Positions 8,871 to 18,341 of a DNA stretch of 64,000 bases are shown here, piece after piece. The notes below the pieces were generated by a model, which saw nothing but the letters and a program-made list of their open reading frames with translations, searched no databases and had not been told where the DNA came from. The stretch covers positions 961,839 to 1,025,838 of the forward strand of contig NZ_KQ034028.1 in assembly GCF_000970795.1 (NCBI RefSeq), given 5' to 3'. The DNA comes from Bombilactobacillus mellifer (GTDB lineage Bacteria; Bacillota; Bacilli; Lactobacillales; Lactobacillaceae). Positions within the stretch are counted from its first letter, which is position 1. Each line of letters opens with the position of its first letter. Made by a program: the position numbers and the translations under genes.

Positions 8871-8985
8871 GTTAAGTTCTTCAAATAAAGTTCTTATATA
8901 ATTCTGAGCATTGCCAATTAAGCAACTTCAGTCCTACTAATATCTCCGGCAGATTTTCGGGACCGCTTCAACCTGACACTCATAA

Positions 8986-9576
8986 TTAATTAAGGTGGAT
9001 TTGTTGTTCAATCCATTGCCAAACTTCTGCACGCCCTAATTTAGTGACGGCACTAAAAAATTGGAATTGATCCACGGGACTTAAGGTCAAGGTTTGTTCG
9101 ATCACCTGTTGCGTTTGTTGCCAGCGATTTTTTTTGACTTTATCCATTTTCGTCGCTACCACTAATGTAGGTAAATGATAATAATGAACAAATTGATACA
9201 TAGAAACATCATCAGCAGTAGGTGGATGACGACCATCGACTAAAATAAGGACACCCTGTAATGGCTGGCGCGTAGTTAAATATTCTTCGATCATTTGACC
9301 AAAGGCCGCCCGTCGCTTTTGAGAAACTTTGGCATAGCCATAACCGGGAACATCTACTAAATTAAAAGCTTGATTAATTTCATAAAAATTCAAAGTTTGG
9401 GTTTTCCCCGGTGTCTGAGAAGTCCGGGCCAGATTCTTCCTTTGAATCAAGGTATTGATTAACGATGACTTACCAACATTGGACCGACCCGCTAGGGCAA
9501 TCTCCGGCCAATTTTGAGTTGGATACTGTTGTTTACTGACAGCACTTAAATTCATCGCTACGCTGGTAATTTTCAT
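8986..9576 (-). CDS. engB: Ribosome biogenesis GTPase EngB/YsxC
   Basis: TRAFAC-class small GTPase needed for maturation of the large ribosomal subunit; 196 residues as expected. G1 is [10 protein letters not shown] (about 31-40), G3 is DVPGYG, G4 is TKMDK and G5 lies near SAVTKLG. Its ATG overlaps the clpX stop by four bases, so it is coupled to clpX, an order common in Firmicutes. Confidence 0.97.
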   Translation of the reverse strand: MKITSVAMNLSAVSKQQYPTQNWPEIALAGRSNVGKSSLINTLIQRKNLARTSQTPGKTQTLNFYEINQAFNLVDVPGYGYAKVSQKRRAAFGQMIEEYLTTRQPLQGVLILVDGRHPPTADDVSMYQFVHYYHLPTLVVATKMDKVKKNRWQQTQQVIEQTLTLSPVDQFQFFSAVTKLGRAEVWQWIEQQIHLN

Positions 9577-10841
9577 GAAGCCTTAACTTCCTGACCCTGG
9601 CTGTTCAATAATTGCGGTTGCGTCTGTCCTTCTACAGCAGCCTTAGTAACAACGACTTTTTTCACTTCACTAGCACTGGGCACAACATACATTGTATCCA
9701 TTAAAGTAGCTTCAATAATTGATCTTAAGCCCCGCGCCCCTGTATTCCTTTTAATAGCCAAATCTGCCATGGCTGACAAAGCTGCTGGTTGAAAGTCCAG
9801 TTGCACATTATTAAAGGCAAATAACTGTTGATATTGCTTGACTAAAGCATTTTTGGGCTGCGTTAAGATGGCTACTAAATCACTTTGAGTGAGTTGATTC
9901 AGTGTCGTAATGACCGGAATTCGTCCAATAAATTCAGGAATAATTCCAAACTTCATCAGATCCTCTGGGATAACAGCTTGTAAAAGATTATCATGATCAT
10001 CAAAACTTTGAACATTATTACTGTCGGTACCAAAACCAATCGTTTTTTCTCCCAGGCGACTTTTAATAATTTCGTCGAGCCCGTCAAAAGCACCACCAAC
10101 AATAAACAAAATATTAGTTGTATCAATGGAGATCATTTCTTGTTGTGGATGCTTCCGGCCACCTTGCGGTGGGACATTGGCCATAGTCCCTTCCAAGATT
10201 TTTAAAAGTGCTTGTTGAACGCCTTCTCCCGAAACATCACGAGTAATTGAGACATTTTCACTCTTTTTGGCAATCTTATCAATCTCATCAATATAAATAA
10301 TTCCCCGTTGGGCCTTTTCAACGTTAAAATCCGCATTTTGTAATAATTTTAACAGAATATTTTCAACGTCTTCTCCCACATAACCGGCTTCGGTTAAAGT
10401 GGTGGCATCAGCGATCGCAAAAGGTACTTGTAAAATCTTAGCCAGGGTTTGTGCCAAATAGGTTTTCCCTGAACCCGTTGGACCAATCAAAGCAATATTA
10501 CTTTTTTGCATTTCTACTCCGTTTTTATCTTGTGGATCCAACGGATGATTAATGCGCAGGTAATGATTATAAACAGCCACTGCCAAATTCTTTTTGGCTT
10601 GTTGCTGGCCAATCACATATTGATCCAATACTTTCATAATTTGATTAGGTGAAGGTAAATTCTCAATTGATAAATCATCGGTCTTGGCATCTACAGCATC
10701 ATCAATGATTTGTTTACAAAGATCAACACACTCATTACAAATATAAACCCCCGGACCTGCGACGATTTGCTTTACTTGATCTTGAGTTTTACCACAAAAC
10801 GAGCAAACAATTGTTCCAGTTTCATCTGTGTTGTCAAACAT
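9573..10841 (-). CDS. clpX: ATP-dependent Clp protease ATP-binding subunit ClpX
   Basis: AAA+ unfoldase that feeds substrates to ClpP; 422 residues. The N-terminal zinc-binding domain has C13, C16, C35 and C38. Walker A is GPTGSGKT at 120-127, Walker B is [10 protein letters not shown], and the pore and sensor regions follow in usual order. The start has GGAGG just upstream. In most Firmicutes clpX directly follows tig; here a dehydrogenase gene on the other strand separates them. Confidence 0.98.
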   Translation of the reverse strand: MFDNTDETGTIVCSFCGKTQDQVKQIVAGPGVYICNECVDLCKQIIDDAVDAKTDDLSIENLPSPNQIMKVLDQYVIGQQQAKKNLAVAVYNHYLRINHPLDPQDKNGVEMQKSNIALIGPTGSGKTYLAQTLAKILQVPFAIADATTLTEAGYVGEDVENILLKLLQNADFNVEKAQRGIIYIDEIDKIAKKSENVSITRDVSGEGVQQALLKILEGTMANVPPQGGRKHPQQEMISIDTTNILFIVGGAFDGLDEIIKSRLGEKTIGFGTDSNNVQSFDDHDNLLQAVIPEDLMKFGIIPEFIGRIPVITTLNQLTQSDLVAILTQPKNALVKQYQQLFAFNNVQLDFQPAALSAMADLAIKRNTGARGLRSIIEATLMDTMYVVPSASEVKKVVVTKAAVEGQTQPQLLNSQGQEVKAS

Positions 10842-10972
10842 ATTTTACCTCCATTTGGATTAGAGCTACCAATTATGCCTTAAAAAGAGTAGCATACAGA
10901 CAAGGAAAAGTAAAAGACCTTGTTCGATCTGACTTTTCTTTGCACAAAATTTAAGAAAGGATGTTTTTGTTT

Positions 10973-11893
10973 ATGAATCAAGTAGGAATCATTGGCTTAG
11001 GTCACGTGGGAGCAACTACTGCCTTACTTATGGCTCAGCGGGGACATATAGGGCATTTAGTTTTAGTGGATAAAAATGAAGCAAAGGTTAAATCAGAGCA
11101 AGTTGATCTCCAAGACCAAATTGCTCTGTTAGGCACTGATACCACGGTGAGCGTCCAAGATTATAACCACGAGCAGTGGGAGCAATTACGAAATCTAGAT
11201 GTTTTAGTTTATTGTGCGGGTGATATTAAATTACTGCGCGAACATAAAGGCAATCGTGATTTTGAACTACAAATGACTAGTCAGGTTGTGAAAGAAATAG
11301 CTCCCAAAATTAAAAATTCCAGTTTCCAGGGAGTAATTGTCACGATTACCAACCCGTGTGATGTTATTGCACGGTTACTTCAAGAATACTTAGACTACCC
11401 TACTAATAAAATTTTAGGCACTGGAACGGGTTTGGAAACAGCACGGATGCACCACGCAGTAGCAGAAACTTTACATTGTAATTATCATGATGTCACAGGT
11501 TACGTCTTTGGTGAACACGGAGACACCATGTTTCCTGTCTGGTCTAGTGTTCAAGTTGCCGGACAGCCAATTACAAAGTTTGACCTGGATCTGCCCAAAC
11601 TAACTAAAAAAATTGTTGAGGGCGGGTATGTCATCTACGCTGGCAAACAATATACGAACAACGGAATCGCCACACGTGCTAATTTAGATGTGGAGGCCGT
11701 TCTAAGTGATGCTCAGCGGGCCCTACCAGTTAGTGCTTATGACGAGCACGAACAACTATATATTGGCCAATTAGCCGTTATCGGGCGCCATGGGGTTGAA
11801 AAAACTGTGTCATTAGAGTTGAATGACGCGGAAAAAGCCGCTTATCATAATTCGGTTCAAGCCATCGAAAATAATTACCAGCGGGTTCAATAA
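10973..11893 (+). CDS. L-2-hydroxyisocaproate dehydrogenase (LDH-like)
   Basis: NAD-dependent 2-hydroxyacid dehydrogenase of the LDH/MDH superfamily, 306 residues. It reduces 2-oxo acids, probably branched-chain ones such as 2-oxoisocaproate. Glycine motif GLGHVG is at 8-13, D33 should select NAD, R158 binds substrate and H182 in GEHGD is catalytic. The loop GDIKLLREHKGNRDFE resembles L-HicDH rather than L-LDH. E155 stands where LDHs carry the Asp that pairs with the catalytic His. The ATG at 10973 is preferred; the one at 10961 abuts the AGAAAGG ribosome site. Confidence 0.85.
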   Translation: MNQVGIIGLGHVGATTALLMAQRGHIGHLVLVDKNEAKVKSEQVDLQDQIALLGTDTTVSVQDYNHEQWEQLRNLDVLVYCAGDIKLLREHKGNRDFELQMTSQVVKEIAPKIKNSSFQGVIVTITNPCDVIARLLQEYLDYPTNKILGTGTGLETARMHHAVAETLHCNYHDVTGYVFGEHGDTMFPVWSSVQVAGQPITKFDLDLPKLTKKIVEGGYVIYAGKQYTNNGIATRANLDVEAVLSDAQRALPVSAYDEHEQLYIGQLAVIGRHGVEKTVSLELNDAEKAAYHNSVQAIENNYQRVQ

Positions 11894-11913
11894 TTGATTA
11901 TTGCATTAATTTG

Positions 11914-11976
11914 AAAAAATAAGCCTGTCAAACTAGCTACATAGCGCAGCTTAGCTTTGGACACGGCTTATTTTTT
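11914..11976. terminator. Shared terminator of the HicDH gene and tig
   Basis: AAAAAATAAGCC (11914-11925) pairs with GGCTTATTTTTT (11965-11976), enclosing an imperfect inner stem. The tig stop codon lies at its edge. It works in both directions for convergent genes. Confidence 0.75.
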
Positions 11977-13264
11977 ACTTTTGTACAGCAGATTCCTTAA
12001 TCAAATCGATAGCTTTTTTAATGCCAATATCATGATCCAACATACTGTCATCTAAGGCATTTCGAACTGCTTTTTCATCCATTTGATAGTCATTGGCCAA
12101 ATCTTTGACTTCTGCGTCGCGTTCTTCTGCGGTAACTTTAATATCTTCAGCCTGTACTACAGCCTCCAATAAAAGACTAGTTTTGACACGATTTTGGGAA
12201 CCGTCCATAAATTGCTTACGTAAGTCAGCTTCTGTGGTGTTGGTAATTTGATAATACATTTTTGGATTAATACCCTGTCTTTGCATATTACCTAAATATT
12301 GTTCTACTTGATTTTGGACATCAGTGTCGAGCATGGCTTGCGGGATTTTTTCAAAAGTGGCATTATCGACCGCCTTTTGAACCGCTTCTGTTTCAATTGC
12401 ATCATCAGCTGCTTGTTTGCGCTCAGTTTGTAAACGATCTTGAATTTTTTGCTTTAATTCATCTAAGCTATCGACATCTTCATCAACATCTTTCGCAAAA
12501 TCATCATCTAACTTAGGTAATTCCTTAGTTTTGATTTCATGAATTTTCGTAGCAAAATGCGCTTTTTTCCCTGCTAATTCCTTAGCCTGATAATCTTTTG
12601 GGAAGGTAACTTCTACATCAACTTCATCACCACTTTGATGGCCAATTAATTGATCTTCGAATCCCGGAATAAAAGTCTTAGAGCCCAATTCTAAAGAATA
12701 ATTGTCAGCACTGCCGCCATCAAATGCCTGACCATCAACCGTTCCTTTATAGTCAATCACGACGGTATCACCTTCTTGAGCTGCACCATCTTCTTTTAAG
12801 ACCAGTTCCGCTTGTTGTTTTTGCAATCTTTCTAGTTCATCTTGTACGTCTTTTGAGGTAACTTCTGTATTTTGCTTTTTAACTTCTAAATTTTTATATT
12901 CACCTAATTTAACTTCCGGTTCAACCGGTACAGTCGCTTTAATCGACCAAGGTTGATCTTTTTCCATACTTTCTATGGAAACAGTTGGTTGGCCCACGGG
13001 TTTAATTTGAGCTTCTTCCACTGCAGTTGCATAAGCTGTTGGTAAAATTGCATTTAAAGCATCTTGATACAGTGCTTCTTCGCCGTAAACTTGATCAAAC
13101 ATTTGCCGCGGCACTTTACCCTTTCGAAAACCGGGAACATTCAAATTTTTACGAACCTTTTTAAAAGCGGTATCTAATCCTTGTTTAATTGTATCTTGAT
13201 CAATTTCGAAAACTAATTCGCCATCTTGATCCTTTTCTTTACTCCATTTAGCTTGAGAAGCCAT
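11975..13264 (-). CDS. tig: Trigger factor
   Basis: Ribosome-associated chaperone and peptidyl-prolyl isomerase, 429 residues. The N-terminal ribosome-binding domain contains the signature GFRKGKVPR; the FKBP-type PPIase domain lies near 160-248; the rest is the helical C-terminal chaperone domain. The ATG at 13264 is chosen because GGAGG lies eight bases before it and the protein then begins MASQAKW. An upstream in-frame ATG has no such site. Confidence 0.97.
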   Translation of the reverse strand: MASQAKWSKEKDQDGELVFEIDQDTIKQGLDTAFKKVRKNLNVPGFRKGKVPRQMFDQVYGEEALYQDALNAILPTAYATAVEEAQIKPVGQPTVSIESMEKDQPWSIKATVPVEPEVKLGEYKNLEVKKQNTEVTSKDVQDELERLQKQQAELVLKEDGAAQEGDTVVIDYKGTVDGQAFDGGSADNYSLELGSKTFIPGFEDQLIGHQSGDEVDVEVTFPKDYQAKELAGKKAHFATKIHEIKTKELPKLDDDFAKDVDEDVDSLDELKQKIQDRLQTERKQAADDAIETEAVQKAVDNATFEKIPQAMLDTDVQNQVEQYLGNMQRQGINPKMYYQITNTTEADLRKQFMDGSQNRVKTSLLLEAVVQAEDIKVTAEERDAEVKDLANDYQMDEKAVRNALDDSMLDHDIGIKKAIDLIKESAVQK

Positions 13265-13304
13265 TAATATCCCTCCGGTACTCATTATCTCTACATACTA
13301 AACC

Positions 13305-13333
13305 ATATTACCCTAAATAAAATAACTTGTAAA
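13305..13333 (-). promoter_or_regulatory. tig promoter
   Basis: On the minus strand TTTACA (13333-13328), 17 bases, TAATAT (13310-13305), 41 bases before the tig start. An overlapping TTGACC slightly upstream is an alternative -35. Confidence 0.6.
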
Positions 13334-13365
13334 CGGTCAAGCCGGCGATTACCACAAAATAGTAA

Positions 13366-13398
13366 CCAAAAAAAAATCTGGCTCAGCCAGACTTTTTT
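13366..13398 (-). terminator. tuf terminator
   Basis: Stem AGTCTGGCTGAGCCAGA with a long T run on the minus strand, 16 bases past the tuf stop. Confidence 0.9.
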
Positions 13399-13413
13399 GA
13401 TTAAAATTTGAAA

Positions 13414-14604
13414 TTAATCAAGAATTTCGGTAACCACACCAGCACCAACTGTATGTCCACCTTCACGAACTGTGAACTTGGTTCCTTTTTCAATAGCAAC
13501 CGGAGCAATCAAGTCAACCTCAAAGGTTACATTGTCTCCAGGCATAACCATTTCAACCCCATCAGGTAGTTCAATGACACCAGTAACATCAGTTGTATGG
13601 AAGTAAAATTGTGGACGATAGTTAGAGAAGAATGGTGTGTGGCGGCCACCTTCGTCTTTATTCAAGATATAAACTTCACCCTTGAACTTTTTATGAGTTT
13701 GGATAGAACCTGGCTTAGCCAAAACTTGACCACGTTCAATTTGGTCACGGTTAATACCCCGTAAAAGAATACCAACATTGTCGCCGGCTTCACCAAGATC
13801 CAACGTCTTACGGAACATTTCCAAACCAGTAACGGTGGACTTCAAAACATCATCTTTCAAACCAACAATTTCAACTTCATCACCAATTTTGACTTCGCCA
13901 CGATCAATTCGGCCAGAAGCAACTGTGCCCCGTCCAGTAATCGTGAAGACATCTTCAACCGGCATCAAGAATGGTTTGTCATTACTCCGCTTAGGTGTAG
14001 GAATATATTCATCGATAGTATCCATCAATTTTTCAATGACTTTAACTTGTTCTGGATCACCTTCGAGAGCTTTCAAAGCAGAACCACGAATTACGGGAAC
14101 ATCATCCCCCGGATAACCGTATTCTGAAAGCAAGTCACGAACTTCCATTTCAACCAAGTCAATTAATTCGTCATCATCAACTAAATCTGTCTTATTTAAA
14201 AAGACTACGATATAGTCAACACCAACTTGATGAGCCAACAAAATATGTTCACGAGTTTGTGGCATTGGACCGTCAGTTGCGGCTACTACCAAAATTGCGC
14301 CGTCCATTTGCGCCGCACCAGTAATCATATTTTTAACATAGTCAGCATGGCCAGGGGCATCAATATGAGCGTAGTGACGCTTTTCTGTTTCATATTCCAC
14401 GTGCGCTGTATTAATGGTAATCCCACGTTCTTTTTCTTCTGGAGCCTTATCAATATCAGCATAGTCTTCAGCTTTGGCTAAACCTTTACTTGCCAATACT
14501 TTTGTGATTGCAGCCGTCAAAGTTGTTTTTCCGTGATCAACGTGTCCAATGGTACCAATATTTACATGGGGCTTAGTTCTATCATAATGTTCTTTTTCTG
14601 CCAT
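13414..14604 (-). CDS. tuf: Elongation factor Tu
   Basis: GTPase that delivers aminoacyl-tRNA to the ribosome, 396 residues from the ATG at 14604. G1 is GHVDHGKT, the switch region includes [16 protein letters not shown]3 is DAPGH and G4 is NKTD; domains II and III follow complete. AGGAGG lies 6-11 bases before this ATG. An in-frame ATG 24 bases upstream is ignored because its reading would run through the ribosome site. Unlike many bacteria, tuf here is not next to fusA. Confidence 0.99.
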   Translation of the reverse strand: MAEKEHYDRTKPHVNIGTIGHVDHGKTTLTAAITKVLASKGLAKAEDYADIDKAPEEKERGITINTAHVEYETEKRHYAHIDAPGHADYVKNMITGAAQMDGAILVVAATDGPMPQTREHILLAHQVGVDYIVVFLNKTDLVDDDELIDLVEMEVRDLLSEYGYPGDDVPVIRGSALKALEGDPEQVKVIEKLMDTIDEYIPTPKRSNDKPFLMPVEDVFTITGRGTVASGRIDRGEVKIGDEVEIVGLKDDVLKSTVTGLEMFRKTLDLGEAGDNVGILLRGINRDQIERGQVLAKPGSIQTHKKFKGEVYILNKDEGGRHTPFFSNYRPQFYFHTTDVTGVIELPDGVEMVMPGDNVTFEVDLIAPVAIEKGTKFTVREGGHTVGAGVVTEILD

Positions 14605-14655
14605 GAAAAGAAACCTCCTGTTTGTCATTAGCGAGTCATTGATGCAAAAAAATAT

Positions 14656-14681
14656 AAAGAGTAATTGCCCAATAACTCTTT
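14656..14681 (-). promoter_or_regulatory. Hairpin in the tuf leader
   Basis: On the minus strand AAAGAGT and ACTCTTT enclose a second stem ATTG/CAAT, followed by ATATTTTTTT. It looks like an intrinsic terminator or attenuator, yet lies downstream of both predicted tuf promoters and upstream of the ribosome site. Confidence 0.6.
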
Positions 14682-14689
14682 ATGCAACA

Positions 14690-14718
14690 ATTATACTACT
14701 TTTGCCGCTGAAAACAAA
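14690..14718 (-). promoter_or_regulatory. Proximal tuf promoter (P2)
   Basis: Perfect TATAAT on the minus strand (14695-14690) with TTTGTT or TTGTTT at 16-17 bases upstream. Transcription would begin just before the leader hairpin. Confidence 0.5.
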
Positions 14719-14745
14719 GCACAGCAACAAAAATATACTCTCAAT

Positions 14746-14774
14746 AGTATACAAAGTTACTACTCGAATGTAAA
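14746..14774 (-). promoter_or_regulatory. Distal tuf promoter (P1)
   Basis: Minus-strand TTTACA (14774-14769), exactly 17 bases, TATACT (14751-14746). Its -35 begins ten bases past the stop of the upstream TPR gene. It would give a leader of about 135 bases. Confidence 0.6.
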
Positions 14775-14783
14775 CTGTTTTCG

Positions 14784-15710
14784 TTAATTGAATAAACTCA
14801 ACAACTCTTCAAATTTACTCAACCACTTATTTACTTTAACAGCTTTTAAGTCTTTTTCAAGAGTTTTACCGGTATTTTTGTAACCAAATTTCGCCATAAT
14901 CATTTTTAGCCAAAATGAAGCATCCGTAATGATCTGATCCGTGAAAGGATACAACATAGCAGCATATAAATTCAATTCACCACTCAAAGCCTCATAATTA
15001 TGTCCTACCTGCGATTGCAGACTGGATAATTGCTGTTGTAAAGCATTTAATGATTGTAAATTGGCGATAATCGGCAATTCATTAGGAACTACCGTTTTCA
15101 TTTCCCCGTAAAAACTGAGGGGCACTACCTCAGTAAGACGCAATTTAACTAAATCATCCATGACTCCCGCTTTAATTAAGGGATGTAAATAAGGATGCAA
15201 AACTAAAATCTTGGCTTGTTCCAAATAATCAGGCAAATCTAGCTGGTGTAACCGTGTCACAACTTCCAATTGCTGCGATAACGGACTAGTCACAATCGTC
15301 AACACACGCTGCGACAAGCGGGCTAACAACTGCGGATGACTAGTGGCTATAGTCTGTGCAGCTTGTTTAATCTGTTGGTCTAAAAGCTGCTGTTGCTGAT
15401 CATTATGCCACGTAACATTTTGCACAAATTGATAGGCTCCAATAAGATCTTCCAACTTTAAAAAAACCGCTACGGCCAACTGCGTATCGGCATAAGTTTT
15501 TAAATAGGAGGTAACATAGTTACTAATTAAGGTTGCCGCAGACTTATTCTGCTGATTGGCATGCAAAGCCTGAACTAATTTGACTTGATTCAGATGACTA
15601 GACTGTAAACGGTAGGCTTTGTCATACAACTCCACAGCTTGCGCAAAATTTTGCCGGGCATACTGCCGATCACCCGCTTGAATCAAATGTTGTATATTGG
15701 GTTGCGTCAT
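14784..15710 (-). CDS. TPR-repeat protein of unknown function
   Basis: 308 residues, cytoplasmic by composition with no signal peptide. Residues about 8-60 form a clear tetratricopeptide pair (GDRQYARQNFAQAVELYDKA), followed by a long helical, Gln/Leu-rich region without recognisable catalytic motifs. It lies 44 bases after rnjB, so the two are likely cotranscribed. TPR proteins usually mediate protein contacts; a link with RNase J2 is suggested only by position. Tight transcriptional termination before tuf is not apparent. Confidence 0.7.
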   Translation of the reverse strand: MTQPNIQHLIQAGDRQYARQNFAQAVELYDKAYRLQSSHLNQVKLVQALHANQQNKSAATLISNYVTSYLKTYADTQLAVAVFLKLEDLIGAYQFVQNVTWHNDQQQQLLDQQIKQAAQTIATSHPQLLARLSQRVLTIVTSPLSQQLEVVTRLHQLDLPDYLEQAKILVLHPYLHPLIKAGVMDDLVKLRLTEVVPLSFYGEMKTVVPNELPIIANLQSLNALQQQLSSLQSQVGHNYEALSGELNLYAAMLYPFTDQIITDASFWLKMIMAKFGYKNTGKTLEKDLKAVKVNKWLSKFEELLSLFN

Positions 15711-15754
15711 AACTTCAATTCCCTCAAACCTTAAACTTATAAAGGTTCACTAGC

Positions 15755-17443
15755 TTACTTATGAGCATTGCGATGCCGATTTTGATTAACTTCCATCACC
15801 ACGGGTAAAATCACCGGATGCCGATGTGTTTGTTCCCACAAAAAATGATTGAGATCTTCACGAACATCTTGTTTTAATTCTGACCAATCAAAGTCTTTGT
15901 GCGTAAAATTATTATCAATGGCCTGAATAATTACATTAATGCTGTCATTCAATAACTTTTTATTATCCCGCAAATAAACAAATCCGCGCGCAGTTACTTT
16001 AGGCCGCGCAACTATCTTCTTTTTCTTGCGATCAATCGTGACTACCGCCACAAAGACTCCATCTTGTGATAATAATTTCCGGTCCCGCAAAACAATCGTT
16101 CCAATATCACCGACACCCATACCGTCAATCATAGTGTCCCCAGCTTCAACAGCTGCGCCTAAATGAAATTGCCCTTTTTCGTAATTCAAAACCGAGCCAT
16201 TATCTAAGATAAAAATATTATCAGCAGGCACCCCTACTTCAGCGGCAATTTGAGCATGTGCATTTAACAAACGGTACTCGCCTTGGACCGGAATCACATT
16301 CTCGGGATGTAGCAAATTAATCATCAATTGTAAATCACTTTTCGAGGCATGACCAGAAGTATATAAACCGGAATCACTTAAAGATTTAACTTCACCACCG
16401 GCTCGAAATATTAAATCGCGAGTCTTCGCTACGGTAGTTTCCATGGCATGAGAAGGCGTGGTGGTTATAAATACCAAATCCCCTTCTTCAATATGATAAA
16501 AATGATGATGACTGGTCGCCATTTTTTGTAAAATTTTAATTGGTTCACCCATTCGGCCAGTTTCTAAAATAACTACTTGATTTTTAGGCAGTTTTTCAGC
16601 TTCCCGAGCGCTGATCAACAGATCATCATCCAGCTTTAAATAACCAAGTTTAATAGCCGTACGGACAATTTTAGCGGCATCTTGCCCCGTCAACACGACT
16701 TGGCGATGAGTTTTTTGTGCAGCATCAAAAATCTGCTGCATCCGTAGAATATTCGAGGCGACAGAAGCCACGATAATGCGACCCGTTTGATATTCAAAAG
16801 TTTCCCAAATATAAGTGTAAATATCGCGCTCATCGGCTGCGGGATATGGCGACTCCGCGTTAGCGGAATCACTGAGTAAAGCCAATACTTTATGGCTGCC
16901 AATGGCCGCTAAACGTTGATAATTAGTTTGGTAAATGGGCAGAGCTGATTGATCAAATTTAAAGTCTCCAGTATATACAATTTGTCCGGCAGGAGTTTTT
17001 ACTACTATCCCCAATGAATCTGGAATGGAGTGCGTCGTTTTAAAAAACGAGACGCTTAAATTTTGAAAATCGATGGCTGTCTGCGCATCAATGATGTTAA
17101 AATCATTAAACTTGCGGCTACGTTTATCATGATGGACGGTCATTTTGGCTAACTCAATGGTTAACTTGGATCCAAAAACCGGAATATCATGATTATTAAT
17201 TAAGTAAGGCAAAGCTCCAATAGCATCAGCATGTCCGTGTGTTAAAAAGATTCCAACCACATGATCAATATTCTTTTCTAAATAAGACATCTCTGGAATG
17301 ACAATATCAATGCCCAATAATTCATTTTCAGGGTATTGTAAGCCGCAATCTAAGATTACAATTTCACCATCACATTCAATGGCATACATATTTTTCCCGT
17401 TTTCGCGTAAACCACCCAACGGAATAATCTTTAAAGTTTTCAA
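15755..17443 (-). CDS. rnjB: Ribonuclease J2
   Basis: Metallo-beta-lactamase/beta-CASP RNase of 562 residues, partner of RNase J1 in mRNA decay and 5' processing. The HxHxDH motif reads HGHADA at 69-74, so its last His is Ala, and PVQGEYR has Gln where J1 (PIHGEYR) has a metal-binding His. This fits the J2 type, known in Firmicutes to be weakly active. The TTG at 17443 is preferred because AGAAAGGTG lies just upstream; the GTG three codons earlier overlaps that site. It follows rpsO, a typical LAB order. Confidence 0.9.
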   Translation of the reverse strand: MKTLKIIPLGGLRENGKNMYAIECDGEIVILDCGLQYPENELLGIDIVIPEMSYLEKNIDHVVGIFLTHGHADAIGALPYLINNHDIPVFGSKLTIELAKMTVHHDKRSRKFNDFNIIDAQTAIDFQNLSVSFFKTTHSIPDSLGIVVKTPAGQIVYTGDFKFDQSALPIYQTNYQRLAAIGSHKVLALLSDSANAESPYPAADERDIYTYIWETFEYQTGRIIVASVASNILRMQQIFDAAQKTHRQVVLTGQDAAKIVRTAIKLGYLKLDDDLLISAREAEKLPKNQVVILETGRMGEPIKILQKMATSHHHFYHIEEGDLVFITTTPSHAMETTVAKTRDLIFRAGGEVKSLSDSGLYTSGHASKSDLQLMINLLHPENVIPVQGEYRLLNAHAQIAAEVGVPADNIFILDNGSVLNYEKGQFHLGAAVEAGDTMIDGMGVGDIGTIVLRDRKLLSQDGVFVAVVTIDRKKKKIVARPKVTARGFVYLRDNKKLLNDSINVIIQAIDNNFTHKDFDWSELKQDVREDLNHFLWEQTHRHPVILPVVMEVNQNRHRNAHK

Positions 17444-17517
17444 ACTATTCACCTTTCTTGTTGCTCATTTAACTGAAGTTCATTTACGGTCCTACTCGAC
17501 CAATGCTATATAATGAT

Positions 17518-17540
17518 TTTATTGTAGCACATAAAGTGCT
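17518..17540 (-). promoter_or_regulatory. Possible rnjB promoter with small hairpin
   Basis: Minus-strand TGCTACAAT is an extended -10 (TACAAT at 17526-17521). It is partly covered by the inverted repeat AGCAC-TTTAT-GTGCT (17540-17526). The -35 is weak. The hairpin may be a small operator. Confidence 0.4.
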
Positions 17541-17569
17541 CCTTGGATACGCACAGGAATTGAACGTAC

Positions 17570-17597
17570 AAAAAAAGCCCTCTTTTGAGAGGGCTTT
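17570..17597 (-). terminator. rpsO terminator
   Basis: Minus-strand AAAGCCCTC-TCAAAA-GAGGGCTTTTTTT, a strong intrinsic terminator eight bases past the rpsO stop. Confidence 0.92.
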
Positions 17598-17605
17598 GAA
17601 ATCAA

Positions 17606-17875
17606 TTAACGCCGTAATCCCAAACTCTTAATGAGCTCACGATAGCGATTAATGTCTTTATTACGCAAGTAAGCCAATAAATTCCGACGATGACCAATTT
17701 TCTTTAATAAACCAACGTATGAATGATGATCTTTTTTATTAACTTTTAAATGATCGTTCAAATTATTAATTTCCGTTGTTAAAATTGCAATTTGAACCTC
17801 CGGAGAACCTGTATCCCCAGCTTTACGACCATATTTTTCAACCAATTGTTGCTTTTGTTCTTTTGAAATTGCCAT
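17606..17875 (-). CDS. rpsO: 30S ribosomal protein S15
   Basis: 89 residues from the ATG at 17875 ([11 protein letters not shown]), the usual S15 length and start, behind AAAGGTGG. The signature [13 protein letters not shown] is complete. It binds the central domain of 16S rRNA and helps bridge the subunits. A roughly 80-base leader precedes it, as in species where S15 represses its own mRNA. Confidence 0.98.
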   Translation of the reverse strand: MAISKEQKQQLVEKYGRKAGDTGSPEVQIAILTTEINNLNDHLKVNKKDHHSYVGLLKKIGHRRNLLAYLRNKDINRYRELIKSLGLRR

Positions 17876-17964
17876 AAAATTTCCCACCTTTAACTTAATC
17901 TATCCAGCCAAACCAAGCCCACGCCGGTGTTGCGTCAAACTGAGTCTGGCTAAGAACATTTAAA

Positions 17965-17993
17965 AATATACTCTAAAAAGCAGTAAAAAGCAA
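17965..17993 (-). promoter_or_regulatory. rpsO promoter
   Basis: Minus-strand TTGCTT (17993-17988), 17 bases, TATATT (17970-17965). The resulting leader, about 17958 to 17876, is GC-richer than its surroundings and contains several complementary GCC/GGC patches. Confidence 0.55.
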
Positions 17994-18014
17994 TAGCCAA
18001 TTGATAATTAAGCA

Positions 18015-18043
18015 TTGCAAACCCAACCAGCTTTTAGTATACT
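18015..18043 (+). promoter_or_regulatory. rpsT promoter
   Basis: TTGCAA (18015-18020), exactly 17 bases, TATACT (18038-18043). Transcription would begin near 18050, 32 bases before the rpsT start. Confidence 0.7.
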
Positions 18044-18081
18044 TTTAAGGTACTGGCAAGAAGCACACGGAGGTGAAAAGA

Positions 18082-18336
18082 ATGCCACAAATTAAATCAG
18101 CCATTAAACGCGTTAAAACATCGGCCAAGACAAACGAACGTAATTCTGCCCAACGCAGTGCCATGCGGACTGCTGTGAAAAATTTTGAAAAAGCCGTTGC
18201 CAATAATGATTCCAATACGCAAGATTTATATAAGCAAGCTACACGCGCCATTGATAAGGCCAAGTCTAAGGGGTTAATTAAGAAAAATAAAGCTGCCCGT
18301 GACAAATCTCGATTAACTGCGAAAATTAATCATTAA
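18082..18336 (+). CDS. rpsT: 30S ribosomal protein S20
   Basis: 84 residues, Lys/Ala-rich three-helix protein that binds 16S rRNA early in assembly. It begins [16 protein letters not shown] at the ATG 18082, with GGAGGTG upstream; the ATG three codons earlier lies too close to that site. It is monocistronic and divergent from rpsO, convergent with holA. Confidence 0.97.
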   Translation: MPQIKSAIKRVKTSAKTNERNSAQRSAMRTAVKNFEKAVANNDSNTQDLYKQATRAIDKAKSKGLIKKNKAARDKSRLTAKINH

Positions 18337-18341
18337 AAATT

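Noticed and set aside
8925-8983. A 19-codon ORF on the minus strand just after engB
   Set aside because: No ribosome site precedes its ATG, and it is short with no recognisable sequence.
10899-10945. Inverted repeats around CAAGG/CCTTG and GAAAAGT/ACTTTTC upstream of the HicDH gene
   Set aside because: Short, overlapping and without a T tract or known operator pattern; no CtsR or HrcA motif was found near clpX.
13778-14116. 112-codon open frame opposite tuf
   Set aside because: Shadow of the strongly biased tuf codons on the other strand; no ribosome site and no known domain.
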